Source: Quillaja saponaria (lineage: Eukaryota; Streptophyta; Magnoliopsida; Fabales; Quillajaceae). Taken from it: a DNA stretch of 64,000 nucleotides. The stretch covers positions 9,052,001 through 9,116,000 of the forward strand of contig CM055607.1 in the NCBI GenBank assembly GCA_029379385.1, written 5' to 3'. The stretch's first letter is position 1. Every line of letters begins with the position of its first letter. The notes under the pieces are model-generated. The model made no database searches, was not told the DNA's origin, and saw nothing but the letters and a program-made list of their open reading frames with translations. The position numbers and the translations under genes are program-made. Below are positions 12,579-30,010 of this stretch, piece after piece.

Positions 12579-13376
12579 TGTGAGACTAAGCTACTAGACT
12601 AGGGTTTTTTCAGAGATGCCAAAAAGAGAGAGGCAGAGGCGGTGTTTCCTCGATGGAAGGTTGTGAAAGCTTTTTTAACTTGTAGAGGGAAAGCTAATTA
12701 GTTTGCAGCTTACGTTTTATTTTTCAGTGAAGATGACGGTGGGGTGTGGAAGGGTTTGGGATGTTGCCGTTTTGGCCCTTTTGGTTTACGACATTGCGTT
12801 AGACTATGGTCGGAGTTGTCTTGGGCTTTTCCTCATTTGGATAATTCACAAATATAAGTACCAGAAGTATTTTGGGTTGGGCTTCATATAAAACTGATGG
12901 GATTCAGAAGTGTATACACGCGCTTAGAAAGGAGCGTGATCATCTCCTTTAGTTTTACTGAAATTGGAAGAGACTGCGCGGGAAAACATTCCAGTACGAG
13001 GAAAAAAAAAAGTTAAAACATGTTTCGCGGCAAAAATTGCTGAGTGAAAACGTAATTTCCCTCTTCTTATAAAAAATAGAGCAAATTGCTGTAGCCCATC
13101 TCAGTTTGCTACGCCGATCTTTTTCACGTTCGTGGCGGCGATACAAAACCTCCCTGATTGATCTCTGTCATTAACAAACTATCTGTAATGTCAATTTATT
13201 GTCAGTTGCTGGTGAAATTTGCCATTTCCTCCTCTTCCCGCCTATTATCTCTCAGCTTATTATTCTTTCATTTTTAGTCTTCATAAAACCAAGTAGAAAG
13301 AAAAAAGAGAGAAGAAAGAAGAAGAAAAGAAAAACGCAAAACCCAACTAGGGGTACTGGGTACCTCATAAGTTGAA
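12579..13376. promoter_or_regulatory. Bidirectional promoter between MYB4R1 and EXO1, with E2F-like sites
   Basis: The two start codons (12578 minus, 13377 plus) face away from each other with 798 bases between them, which must hold both 5' UTRs and promoters. Two matches to the plant E2F consensus WTTSSCSS are present: the inverse of GCGGGAAA at 12978-12985 and TTTCGCGG at 13023-13030. A purine-rich stretch (about 13298-13340) lies just before the EXO1 start. No strong TATA box is evident. Shared regulation is inferred. Confidence 0.55.
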
Positions 13377-16300
13377 ATGGGTATCAAAGATCTTCTCAGA
13401 TTTATGAAACCTTACATCGAGCCCATTCACATCAAAAAATATGCTGGCAAACGCGTAAGTACTCATTCTCATTGATTCCTTTCATTTTCCCATTAAATTT
13501 AATCTAGGTTTTGCTTCTTGTGATTCAATCTTTCTTTTTGAACATATTGCAGGTAGGTATTGATGCATATTCATGGCTTCACAAGGGGGGTAATGATATT
13601 CATTTCTTTATAAGTTTTTGTAACTATGACTGTAATAGTTATCAGTATATTGTTATTGCTCTTCCGGGTAATGGTGGGAAATTGACAAATTTGATGATTT
13701 TTCAGCTTATTCATGTAGTATGGAGCTTTGTCTCAATTTGGATAGTGAAAAGAAATCACGGTATTTAGAGTACTTTATGCATCGAATCAATCTGCTTCGC
13801 TACTATAAGATTACCCCAGTTGTTGTTTTTGACGGTGGCAATCTCCCGTGTAAGGCTGCTACTGAAGAAGAGAGACACAGGCATGATTTTGGCATTTCAG
13901 TTTCTCTAATATCATACCCATTAGTGTTTCTGAATGTACATTTCGTATTTTCAAATGGCAATGCATTTATTTATTTGCTTAATGAATGATAAAATTATGT
14001 GGACATGTATTGCTGATTCAGAAAAAGAAGTGTGAATCGTGAATTGGCAATGGTGAAGTTTAAAGAAGGGAATGTCCGTGTCGCTTCTGAGCTCTTCCAG
14101 GTATAAGGTTTTCGTTTTTTGGCTAAATAAAGTTTCTTCAATGTCATTATTTCATAACGGTGTCTTTTTGTGAACTACATCGGAATATGTTAGTGTATTT
14201 TAGTTTAACTTTCATCGTTCAGACTCAACTAAATCCCACTTTTTAATACACTAACTATGGTTTGTCAATATTCAGAATCATGTTAATTAATAAAAGTATA
14301 ATTAGCAACTACTTTGAGTATATTACTGTTTTTTGTCACTTGCATCTCTTTCATCGTTTATGTAAACAGTTTTGAATCTTTTGATGATTGACTCTCCTCT
14401 AAAGTTGCTTGCACCATTATGTACATCCACAATCTCCAGCATTCATGAAAGTTATTAGCTACTCTTTTATGTGCAGAGAGCAGTCAGTATTACTCCATCT
14501 ATGGCACATAAATTGATTCAGGTATGTAGTAATGCTATTCGTTCATATAGACTTATGATTGCTGGTATTGTGGAATGTGCTGATTATTACAAATCTTGGA
14601 AGATATTTTTGCTCCTTCTAAAAAAATAATCCTTAGTTAATCTAGTGTAATTTTCACCATGAATTATCTTTCAGATTCTGAGATCAGAGAACATTGAATT
14701 TGTTGTGGCTCCATATGAGGCAGATGCTCAGTTAGCATACCTGTCCAGCCTTGAAGCAGAAAAAGGTGGAATTACAGCAGTGATTACAGAAGATAGTGAT
14801 CTAATGGCATATGGTTGCCCAGCTGTAAGAACTTCCCTGAAACTTTACTAAGGTGCATATGGAGGCCTATTGCTTTCCTGGTGACTCCAGTTTCTGCTTC
14901 ACTGATGAAGTTGTTGAAATAGTTCTGCTGCTTCTGTACTGCTGTTTAACTTGCAATGGTTGTGATCAGATTATCTTTAAGATGGACCGGGATGGAAATG
15001 GTGAGGCAATAGAACTGGCAGAAGGTTCTCAATGCTGTGGCTTCCAAACCTTCCTTTCAAAGTATTGATATGAAATTGTTCATAGGTAAGTTCACGGCAA
15101 TCATGATGACATATGTTTAAATATGCATTAAATCTCAAGATACTGATAATGGAAAATTGGAAAGCTTATTAAGCGAATAATTATCATGAATGTATTGAAC
15201 TTGCCATGAAAAAGAAAAAGAAGACCTATGGGGGGCTTCCTAAATAAGTTCTCCATTGATTCTTGTCATGTTTCATCTCATACACAGAAGTTTATGACCA
15301 GTTTAAAGTCGCACTTTCACAGGTATGTGTGTTTTTGCCGGCTGTGATTTTCTTCCATCTGTGCCTGGAATTGGGATTGCACGAGCTCATGCCATGGTTT
15401 CCAAGTATCGAAATTTAGATCGTGTAAGAATGCTCTAATATTCTGAAAGCTGAAGTTTTTTTTTTTTTTTTTTTTTAATAAAAGCAAAGATTTAATTGCT
15501 TTCTTTTGACCATTTAGAAGCATGTTTGTTATACCAAGAATTGTCATTGAACTACTGTTGTGACATGATAGCATTAAGTTAGCACTGCATAGTGTTATGA
15601 AATATATATATGATTTCTCACATCCTGCTCTTCATTGTCGCAAACTTATATCTTTTTTCCATATCTACTTCTTAAAACCTAAGAACTGTGATAGAAACTT
15701 CATGTTTACCATTTCCTTAAAATATTCATTTCTGATGCAGTCCCAAAACAGAATTTTGCTATAACTTGTGGTTGAACATGATGCAATTATAGATGCACCC
15801 TATTTTCTCACACAACTTCCTCATACAATGATAAAATCATGTAACCTAGGAGATAAATTCCTATAAAATGACTGATAAAAGTGGTAATTTGGATATAAAT
15901 TTATCAATCGCTTTACCAAGGATTTATCACTTAGTTTACATGATTTGTCCGTCTGAGAAAGTTGTGTGGATGTAGCATTATTCTGAATTGATATTCTGTA
16001 AGTTCTTCAAAGTTTTTGTTACATAATATTTCTCAACTGATTGTTTAATAAAAGAGCAAATGTACAGAGTGAATTTGACCAATGTTAAGGAAGAAGCATG
16101 TGTTGCCTTTATCTGGTTCCATAGAACCTCTGAATGACTGTAGCTTGTCTGGTTCTTACTAGACTTTTCTAAATTCTCATAGGTTCTCTGCTTACTGATT
16201 TCTTACCAGAAAATGTGTAAAGTGCAGACTGCAGAAGACCTTTTTGTATGTAAGGGAGAAACTACACCTAAACCGGTAGTAATGATATGCTTTGTAAGTG

Positions 16301-18346
16301 ATGGATAAATTTCACTTTGACCATGAAGGAAAAACTTGGAAAAGAAAGGATTTAATATTCTTTAGTCTATCTATAAATATGATTTCTCAGCGACTTCATG
16401 GAGGGAAAGTATAGTGCACTTCTGTTTTTCACCCAAGAAAAATAGCCAATGAAGAGTTTTCAACATATTACTCCATGTATAGTAAGCTTGCAGCAACAAT
16501 CATTCTATTTGTACTATCAAAACGTGAATAGGAACAGCTCATTTTGTTACGATCCCTTTTTAACATAGAGAGCACAAAATTTGTAAGGATTGCAGGTATG
16601 CCAATTCGGCTAGGATTTCCTTTAAACATCTTGATTTTCTTAAACCAGTACAATTTCTTCTCAACATAGTAGAAATGAAAAAGAAAAGAAAAAGAAAAAG
16701 AAAAAGGGTTGCTATGATATGCTTGTAGTTGTTACCACTGCATATAAAGTTGCTTGAAGGTGTCTTATAGACTTAAAAATATATACCTCAATAATTTATT
16801 GATATTTGATATGATCATGACACTTAAACAAAGGATTCTATTTATTAATAGGCTTTGTCTGTTCTCAAGTTCGAGAAGGGCAACCAGATGCCTGAAGATT
16901 ACTGCAGATCCTTCAAAGAGGCAGTTGCAGTCTTTCAGCATGCCCGAATGTGCGTAAATTAAATTGCTTGTACTTTATATATAGTGATATTTGCATTTAC
17001 TGTGTTTCTATCTGGAAATTTTATGTAGATATGATGCCAATGCTAAGGAAATCAAACACATGAAGCCTATATCAGAAAATCTTCTCCAGTCTCTTGAGGG
17101 AGAACTTGATTTCTTGGGACCGTATCCTTAGTATTGTGTCATTATTCAATTTTACCTACTATCTTCTCACATGCAAAAGTGTCTCTCAAGATAGCCCCAG
17201 TAGCTTTCTTCTCTTTCAGATACAGCAATTCTGTCTTCACACACGATTAAGGTTTCCAAACCTTGTCTAGGTGGTCCCTTTTACTTGGAAATTACAAAGA
17301 CTCTATATATGTTTGACATGGAGTTCCAGCAGTTACATTTTGACACCTATCTTTATATTTTGGCATTCTGTTATATGAAGATAAAAGGTGAAATGGATTT
17401 TTGTTCTGCTTTCTTTTAGCTCAGATCTTTCCCTTAACTATACTAAATCTAACCAGAGAAATTCCTCCTGCAATAGTTACTGCAATAGCTGAAGGAAACC
17501 TAAATCCAATAACCATGGAAGCCTTTGATAACTTTCCAGTACGTTCTCTCCTTAATTCAGGCCCCATTGTCCTCCAAACTTCTGGTGGACTCCAGAAAAT
17601 TGAAGCCCCTGCCGTAGTCACAGGGGACAGCTGCTTTATGGTTTTCTCCCATGATACCAGCGAGGACAAGCACAGGCAAGTCATATAACTTGTGAACAAT
17701 TTATTGCTGCAATGATAAAGAAACAGGCATATAGTTGCTAACACAGTTCATTCTGTTCATTATTTGCGATGCTATGGGTGGTTTATGATGTTTACAGTGA
17801 CAAGGAAGAATCTGATCTCTAAGAAAGAGAAGTATTCCAGTGATGCTTTAGCACTTGAGAAACTAATTATGCCATTGGGAAGTTGTGGAAGAGTAGAAAA
17901 GACAAGTAGTCCTGATGAAACTCCATTAAAGGTTCCTGACAACAATCCTTTTCAGATAAGAAAAACTCGGATTGCTTTGGCACGGAGTCAGAGTACCAGT
18001 GAACAAGTTGCACTTGCTGGTGATTCTGAAAATCAGAAAGTATTGTGTCTGTCTCCAGATATAATTGAGCTAAAGGTGTCAGAAAGTCCTTCAAGTAAAA
18101 GGATACTTCAGAAAATTTGCTCAGATCAGATGGAGAGCATCACCCAACAAGTTTCAGTAGTTACTGAAGTTGATAATTTGGATATATTGTGCACAAATAA
18201 GGAATCCCTAAGAAAGTATAAATTCAAAGCTAAGGAAGCGTGCTGTTTCAAAAGGGAGAGCTGAAAATAAGAAAATAAAGAGAAGCAATGACAAGAAATC
18301 AGAGAATAAGAATTGCAATATCTTGAATTTCTTTTCACGAGTGTAG
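13377..18346 (+). CDS. EXO1: Exonuclease 1, XPG/FEN-type 5'-3' DNA exonuclease (multi-exon)
   Basis: A nuclear 5'-3' exonuclease and flap nuclease of mismatch repair and recombination. Exons: 13377-13454, 13553-13589, 13706-13880, 14022-14100, 14477-14521, 14675-14824, 14970-15085, 15323-15423, 16852-16949, 17029-17121, 17457-17675, and about 17798-18346. The XPG N domain starts [16 protein letters not shown], and acidic metal-site residues are visible in [31 protein letters not shown] and [11 protein letters not shown]. The helix-two-turn-helix region follows in [19 protein letters not shown]. The tail ends NILNFFSRV. Introns after exons 3 and 11 use GC donors. Exon 7 has one extra base near 15021 and exon 12 one near 18234; the exon 12 acceptor is ambiguous (17798 or 17805), with a third extra base if 17798 is used. 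Without correction the protein would stop early, so this is either assembly error or a recently lost gene. Confidence 0.85.
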
Positions 18347-22711
<4,365 letters not shown>

Positions 22712-22792
22712 CTTTATAGCTACAATGGACTGAATAGGGGGAGAACTAGTATGGGAAGAAGCGACTACTGTTGAGTTCAGTACTGGGCACCA

Positions 22793-22799
22793 TTTTATA
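22793..22799 (-). promoter_or_regulatory. TATA box of BGLU copy 1
   Basis: TATAAAA on the minus strand, about 80 bases upstream of the start codon at 22711. The same element at the same distance occurs before copy 2, so the promoter was duplicated with the gene. Confidence 0.6.
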
Positions 22800-24370
22800 G
22801 ACATAAAAAAGTTGCATTTAATCATTTTCTTTTTTAAGGAAATAGATAAGATTTTAAATATTTTTAAAATCTATTTCCTATTTACTTGATGATTATCTTT
22901 TTTTCTTTTTTTTTTGACATAATCTTCACTATATATAATTTTTTTCTTCATAATTTTTTAAAATGAGTGTTATCCTATTGTAATCTTAACATAATGGAAT
23001 TTGTAACAAGATTATACATAATTTTTATCCATGTTATATAATTCATGATCTTTATCGTCAACACTATTATATGTATAAAAATACTAATTGTTCGTTGCTC
23101 GTAATTATTACATGATATTAGGTTTATAAAAATATAAAAATGAGGGGCAGTGGTACCGTAACTTTCTATTAGACTGTGCATTACAAGCAATGAAAAAATG
23201 ATAGAGCAGTTATGGTGTAAAAGCATGACTTGCATTGTACTATTCATGTGCTTAGGAAATTAATACAGACAAATTTAAATATGGTCACTAGTAACATAAT
23301 ACCCATTACCGTTTCTAGACTATATTTATATTATTACCTATAACTTATGAACTGAGTTTTAATTTTTTTCTTCTAGGCCCTTTAGCTTGTTAAATTATGG
23401 GCACTTCAAACAATACATGTATAAATTTTCATTCACATTCATTTCCCACTGCAAAGCTAAAGTGACTTACCTCATTCAAGGAATATCTTTCGACAAATGC
23501 GACTTAACCCATTTCCATGTTACTGTGACATATTGCCAGTTTTACTTGTACTAGTAGCTCCACTAGATAATGTTCAAAATTATACTCAAGAGACAAAGTC
23601 CCCAAACTTAAACTAATGACCAGAAATTTTGATTTCGGCCACTTCAACCATTGTAGATATTGATAGCCACCCTAGATTATATAATATAACCTTCTCTTGT
23701 ACAGGGGCAGGGACACAAGTGAAAGCCAGTGGGGTCACTGGATTTCAAAAATATGTAATAAGTATATATAAATTATAAAATTGACAATATTTATGCCCCA
23801 CTAATTTATATGAAAAATTATTTTGCTCCCACTAATTTGTATGAAAAAACATTCAGACCCTTTGATATTTTCAAATTTTATCAATTAACAATAATTTATT
23901 AGTATCCAAATAATTCACCTACAAATAAAAGTCAACAATATAAAATAAAATTAAGATAAACTGTATTTTATATTTATGAAGTACTACTCATTTTGTAACA
24001 GTTATCATGAACTATTAAATTAGGCATATAATAACTAAACTACAATTGACTAAAATTAAATTATATTTGATTCAAGGCTCAAGTCTATCAAAATAGCAGC
24101 TAAAAAAAATATGATTGTGTTATTTGAGTGATTTTGCTAAAAAAAAAAATCACGAAAGAAAAATGAAAAAACTAAAAATAATATAATTAGAATTTCTTTT
24201 GTTAGATGCTAAGTGTGTAGCAAGAAATGAAAAAATTTTGAATTTCAATAAAAATTTCTATTGGAAAACATAATTTAGTTTTGACAATATTTGTAAATAT
24301 TAAGCCTAAAATATAGTTGAAAAAGATTTCACATGAAATTTTCTAGATCTGCTACTGCATTGTTTGTCAA
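22800..24370. other. AT-rich spacer between the BGLU copies, possible transposon relic
   Basis: No gene is visible. A segment at about 23702-24357 starts CAGGGGCAGGGACAC and ends with the inverse of CAGTAGCAGATCTAG. It contains repeated phrases such as CCCACTAATTTRTATGAAAAA, which suggests a decayed hAT-like element. Flanking 8-mers do not match convincingly, so this is a weak call. Confidence 0.3.
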
Positions 24371-24916
24371 CTGGTAATTCAAAGTTATTTTTTGGCTGTT
24401 CAGAGGTTAATTGGCTCTTTCACATAAAACCCAAGTCACACTCAAGATGAACCGTTTCTTATCCTCTGCTTCATTCTGAAGTTGGGCATATCAGTCAGAC
24501 ATAGGTCAAGTTAGTAAAACAAAGGTCAAGTTTTACAAACAGCATAAGCTTGTAGTTATAACTCTGACCAGTCAATTGCTTACAGATAAAGCAGAAACAA
24601 TTGAGAAATATCTCCAGCAATTGGGTAAGAACTGCTGAAATCTTTTTACAGAAAAACAGGTGCTGTTAATGGTGACTCTTGGGACTTTCACATATATATG
24701 CATCACAGAATTCCAGAGTGGGTATAGCCATAAAAGTTCCTTCTTTATTAAATGCACAATTGCACAAAATTACAAACCAAGAGAATGTTACTCCTAAGCT
24801 AGAAGGAAAAGGAAAAAACTACCAAGTAGCTCCATAGGTGGTGAAACGAAATAAACAGAAAAGCATTCCCTTAAACAGCTAGATAACTAGACTCTAAGAA
24901 CAACCATAGCAGCAGT

Positions 24917-27569
24917 TTAGTGCTTCTTTCTAGTAAGCATCTTTTTGAACCAACGTGCAGACATTTTAGGATATCTCTTAAGGGTCTTGAAATCAACATA
25001 TACAATGCCAAACCTTGATGTGTATCCCAACCTCCATTCAAAGTTATCAAGCAATGACCAAGCAAAGTAGCCAACCACATTTGCACCATCATCAACTGCT
25101 TGCTTCAGCTGAAGCAAATAGTCTTTATAGTAATTGATCCTTGTGGTGTCATGCAATCCCTTGGAAAAAGTGACATTGCCTGGATCGTCCATTCCTGCAA
25201 ATCATATATAAACAAAGGGAGAACATTCAATCAGCCTGTAGATTTATTTCAGATTTGGTAATCTCAATTTCAAATTATATAAATAAACAAGAAAGTGGCA
25301 TCGGCTAATACCATTTTCAGCTAAAATCACAGTAGGGTTTCCGTAACGCTCTTTAATGTAAAGTAAAGCTTTGCGCAGGCCCCATGGTACATTGTACAGC
25401 CAGCCGGAGTACTCCTGCAAATGTTACAGTTATATCAAAATTGAGGTTATAATTAGTTCATTTATATAAAGGATGTCAGTGATTGGGATCAGGATTTACC
25501 AGCGGTCCAATAGGAACGCCATTCTTTTCATCTGCAATGTTCATGAGAAAGTATAATTCAGTAAAAAAAATTAACAGGATAGTATAACTATTTGAAATAA
25601 ATGACATATCTTACAAACATATCCAACATTCCAATCCTGCTGATAGCTCAAATCTTTCTGTGGTTGTCGAGGGCCAATGTCTTGCATATAGTAGGTTGTA
25701 TATTGGTTGATTCCCACATAATCTAGGGAGCCCTTTACCATCTTCACCTCTTCCTCGCTGAACGTTGGTAGTCTATCCCTAACATTATTTTTCATTGTTT
25801 TTGGATACTCACCATAGACAAGGGGATGAATGAACCTGTATGAAGTCAGCACATGTCAAATTCAAGTATTCAACAAGCTCATTATTTTAGAGAAAATTTT
25901 CTTTCATACTCAGATGTTAAGGATTTTTACCATCCAACATGAAAGTCTCTGGCTCTTTGAGCTGCATAATTGTCAGCCTTTGATCTTGTAAGAGGTTCAT
26001 ACCACACAAAGTCCAATAGAATTCCAATCCTCCCCTTTTGTTTTTCCTAACAAACAAGTACATTGATTGGTCATTACATACAACTAAAACAATTTCCAGA
26101 AGTTTATATAGATTGAGGAAATCCAATTCCACATAAAACTCAAATAAATGTTATTATTACTTGATACTTCTCTCTGTATCTTTGAACGGCAGTTGCATGC
26201 GCTAATATCAAATTATGGGCAACTATATAAGGTTCAGGTGCCTGAATTTCCAGCTGAACAATTTCCAAATGCTTTGGAGCACCTTCCAGGAGCATGGATC
26301 CCGCTATCATATCCACAAGAAGCCTACTACCCTTGGTTCATTAAATGTCATCCAATTCTTCACTCTGTCTCCAAAAGTCTTAAAACAGAATTCTGCATAG
26401 TCTGCATAATCCTTCCTGTGGAATTTAAAGTGTTTATGAAGTTCCAGTTAGACAACACAAAAAACAATATTACTTGTAAAGCAACATTTTCTGGTTTTGT
26501 GGCACTTACACTACGTTTCGGCTCAGCAATCCTTGGTATTTTTTCTCAAGGGCTAGAGGAAGATCATAGTGATATAGATTTGCAAATGGAGTAATGCCTG
26601 CAAGGTTTTAAACTCGAGGTAGTTAAACAATTTAATAAAAAGGACAATGTAAAGTGTAAGCCAAGAAATTTTATTTTTTTTGAAATACTATAATAAGACT
26701 CTGGAAATTTTACCTTTTTTGAGCATGTAATTGATCAACCTATTGTAGTATGCAACACCTTTCCAGTTTACTTTTCCAGCTCCATCTACACAAACAATGT
26801 GATCAACAAAGTAGATCACATCCAATCTTAAACTTATTTCTATTTCGTCTACTATACAAAACATGTGTATTGATACTTACCCGGGAAAATTCTGGACCAT
26901 GAAATCGAGAACCGGTATGCTTCAAAGTTGTGTTTTGCCAGGATGTCAATATCTTCCTGTAAAAGTTCACATAGTAAGTTATGAATTTGAATATGGTTAA
27001 TGCATGTCATATTAACATTTTATTGGGTTCTTAAAAGTAAAGATATATGTAACTAGTAATTAGTAAATGCCACAAAAGAAATCCAGAACAATATCATATA
27101 ACACAAACACAAACATAAAAATAAAATAAAAAAGTAATTAAGAAAAAACAGAATTTACTTTGTATCGGTGATACTGATCGACGGCAACTTCTCCTGTACT
27201 ATTATCTGCAATAATCCCTGTTTCCAAACAAATCATATTCCATTGTTAATTTCATACAAACACACCAAATTTTAAAACATTATTTGAATATTTTTTATTA
27301 TTTTTTTTACCAGGAGTTTTAATGAACTCATCCCAAATGCTGGGCCCACGGCCATCTTTGTCAGCCATGCCTTCCACCTGATAAGCAGACGTGGCCGTTC
27401 CGAACAAGAAGCCCTCAGGGAAAGACTCTCTGCTCAGCCCACCCGTATCCAAATGGGTGGTTTCTGAAAACACTGAAGCTTCATTGAGCACTATTGCACT
27501 TGCAACGCATTGGATCATAACCATAACGCTGAGCAAGAAACTCAGCCATGGAGTTCGCATATTCTTCAT
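24917..27569 (-). CDS. BGLU44: GH1 beta-glucosidase/beta-mannosidase, BGLU44-type (tandem copy 2)
   Basis: A retaining glycosidase, probably secreted, acting on beta-glucosides or beta-mannosides by family knowledge. Eleven exons: 27569-27311, 27217-27159, 26956-26881, 26785-26714, 26597-26510, 26415-26161, 26046-25931, 25835-25615, 25531-25500, 25414-25312, 25194-24917. A hydrophobic N-terminal segment ([20 protein letters not shown]) looks like a signal peptide. The GH1 entry motif is [18 protein letters not shown]. The acid/base glutamate lies in TFNEP, the nucleophile in VILAENG, and the aglycone-site tail is [20 protein letters not shown]. Exon 6 carries two single extra bases, near 26325 and 26236; copy 1 lacks both, and removing them restores frame and phase (about 518 residues, normal for the family). 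The end [15 protein letters not shown] is intact. Confidence 0.85.
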
Positions 27570-27645
27570 AGCTACAATGGGACTGAGGAGGGAGAGAGTT
27601 TGGGAAAGTGAAGAATGTTGAATTCAGTACTGATTGAGGCCACCG

Positions 27646-27652
27646 TTTTATA
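27646..27652 (-). promoter_or_regulatory. TATA box of BGLU copy 2
   Basis: TATAAAA on the minus strand, 77 bases upstream of the start codon at 27569. Its sequence context matches that of copy 1. Confidence 0.6.
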
Positions 27653-27699
27653 GGCATAAAAAATTGCATTTTAATCATTTTATTTTTCTAAATCTAAAA

Positions 27700-29900
27700 A
27701 TAGAGATAAAGTGCAAGACACATGTGATTGTAAAAATTTAAATATTTTTAAATTTAAAAATCTATTTTCTCAAAAAAATTATATTTTATTTTACATATAA
27801 AGCATAATCATTATCTTTTTTTGACATAATCTTCTCTACTTTCTGGTCTCTGGTACTTATCAAATTGTAATCTTAACTGAATAATTGTAACTGTAGATTG
27901 GCTACTGAAGATTTCTCTTCAACACAATGATAGTCTTAATTTTTTTCTATCTTAAAAATAGATAATTAGTTTTTCTTTTTGGTTGGATAACATCTTTATA
28001 TATTTGTAACAAAATCACACAAATTTTTCGGATAACTTGTTAAATGAATAAGTATATACAGAATTATTACAAGGTTTTACTTAAAAAGTTATAAAATTAA
28101 TTAATAATAAATTTTAGGTAGATTTCATTTATACATCATTAAATTGTGACCTAAATTAATATGAAAGCAAAGAAAAATATTTGTTAATATATTCCCTTGA
28201 TTTTAATAGTGAGTTTATTTGAAATTGCTTGATGGTATTAGATACTGGAACCACATTAATTAAGGACATGTTCAATAATTTAATCTAAATATTCACGAGG
28301 GCAGAATTATAAACATGGTAAATTTCTTAAAACCAAAAGTAAGATTTAGATTGTTCTTTGTCTATAACTATAAGAAATAAAACAAAAACTAAGAGAAACA
28401 TAAAAAAATTAAGTAGGAACCAAGATGCTTTGTTGACCAATTAAACAAATGCTTTTTGGGTTTCACAACTAATTATGAGACAGCATTAATTAACTCATGC
28501 ATTTGCTCAAACCTTTGTCAAGACTAGTAATATGCAGAATTGAGTTGAGTCAAGCATTTCAATATTTGAGTTTGAACTAAAATGAAATTATATATATTCA
28601 AACTTGATCTCAAACTTATTTCAAATTCGAGTTAAACTTATTTAATTACTTGACCTTGAATATAACTAGTTAAAATTTTAAAATATTATATAATTGATAA
28701 AATATAAACATACCATATTTCGGGTTAAACTTATTTAATTACTTGACCTTGAATATAACTAGTTAAAATTTTAAAATATTATATAATTGATAAAATATAA
28801 ACATACCATATATAATCCGAAAAAGATAAGTTTATATATTTATTTTATTAATATAATTAATATATATATATATTAATATATATATATATATAATTATTTA
28901 TTTAGTAATATAAAAATATTAATTTATTGAATTGGTTGTTAAGTTTTGACCTAAATATTAATATTCCATAATTGCATATCTTAGCAAATCTAAATTCTAA
29001 CTCCAGTTTGACCAAATATTTAGTACTCAATATATAGTTACTCATTACAAACATAATTTGCATGTCAATCAAAATCAATCACATCATTCTATAATTTTAA
29101 ATTTTGTAGTTTATCTACAATTTATTTTTTAAACTAAACTACTATTTTGACCTTTCAAAAATACTAAATTTATCAATTTTCATCTTCAAGTTTAATTTCA
29201 TCAATCAAATCATTAAAAGATTTTATAATTATTAATTTCAACTTTCAATGTCCAATTAAACAAATACATTACTAAAAAAATTTTAAAATTACAAATTAAG
29301 TCTCACAATGTTGAATTTTATCAATTAAATTTTTGAAAATTTTATAATTATCAGTTTTGTTTCTCTTTATAGTCTCTATTTCACTAATTAAAAAAAAAAA
29401 AAAAAGTAAATATTTTCCATGTTAAATACAATAAAAATGTTAATTAACTTGTATTATTAATATAAATATAAATTTAGAATGTAACATTGAAATTTTCTTC
29501 TTATTGATACATTAAATTAGTAATAAATCCTTAATCCTCAAATTCAATCAAACTTTTTTTAAGGGAATATTTTTTTTATCTTTAATGCTTTACTTAAGGA
29601 TTACCACTATGAAATTGTGAATAAATCTTGAAGATTTACTTAGAGGGTGTTTACATACTAATAAAATGAATGAATGCATGCATTGAATGTTTATTGCATG
29701 TAATCTTTGGGGGTACTGCCCCAAAAAAGAGGCAACAAATTTTATTTTTTTATTTCTGCAAATCAAATTCATTGAAACAGACAATAGGACCTCAAGTCCC
29801 AACTATAAACAAAAGCACAATAACTAATCTGCCTACAAAACATGAGCAGCCTTATTTGGGTAACTATCTTAAGAAAATAATATGAATATAACAGTGCTAA
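27700..29900. other. AT-rich intergenic DNA
   Basis: Very low GC content, with long A/T runs near 28850-28890 and 29390-29405. It contains the tandem duplication listed at 28631-28816. No open frame resembles a protein. Confidence 0.55.
28631..28816. repeat. Tandem duplication, 93-bp unit
   Basis: The block starting GTTAAACTTATTTAATTACT at 28631 is repeated starting at 28724. The two copies appear identical for about 87 bases before the ends diverge. This is a recent local duplication in AT-rich DNA. Confidence 0.85.
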
Positions 29901-29910
29901 TATTGGTTCA

Positions 29911-30010
29911 TCACCTATCAGCAGTTCCAACGTCATAACTTCCATCGCCAAGATTGTTTTTCCGTGCAGTATTAAGCATCCAAGCTTCATATTCCGGCGT
30001 TTGACAAAGG
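29911..30010 (-). other. Coding-like exon fragment of unknown gene
   Basis: On the minus strand a frame ends in TGA at 29911-29913 and reads, just before it, PEYEAWMLNTARKNNLGD and then GSYDVGTADR. The composition is protein-like in AT-rich surroundings, and it is preceded by no ATG or clear exon. It may be the last exon of a lost gene or a captured fragment. I do not recognise the family. Confidence 0.35.

Noticed and set aside
12298..12597. 99-codon plus-strand frame over MYB exon 1
   Set aside because: It is the antisense shadow of the acidic N-terminal exon (serine runs opposite Asp/Glu codons).
17764..18264. Independent 166-codon gene starting [10 protein letters not shown]
   Set aside because: Its body is the last EXO1 exon ([12 protein letters not shown]); the first residues are intron sequence read through the acceptor.
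23702..24357. Full hAT-type element between the BGLU copies
   Set aside because: The ends are only partly inverse and the flanking 8-mers do not match, so I kept it as a weak note and not a called element.
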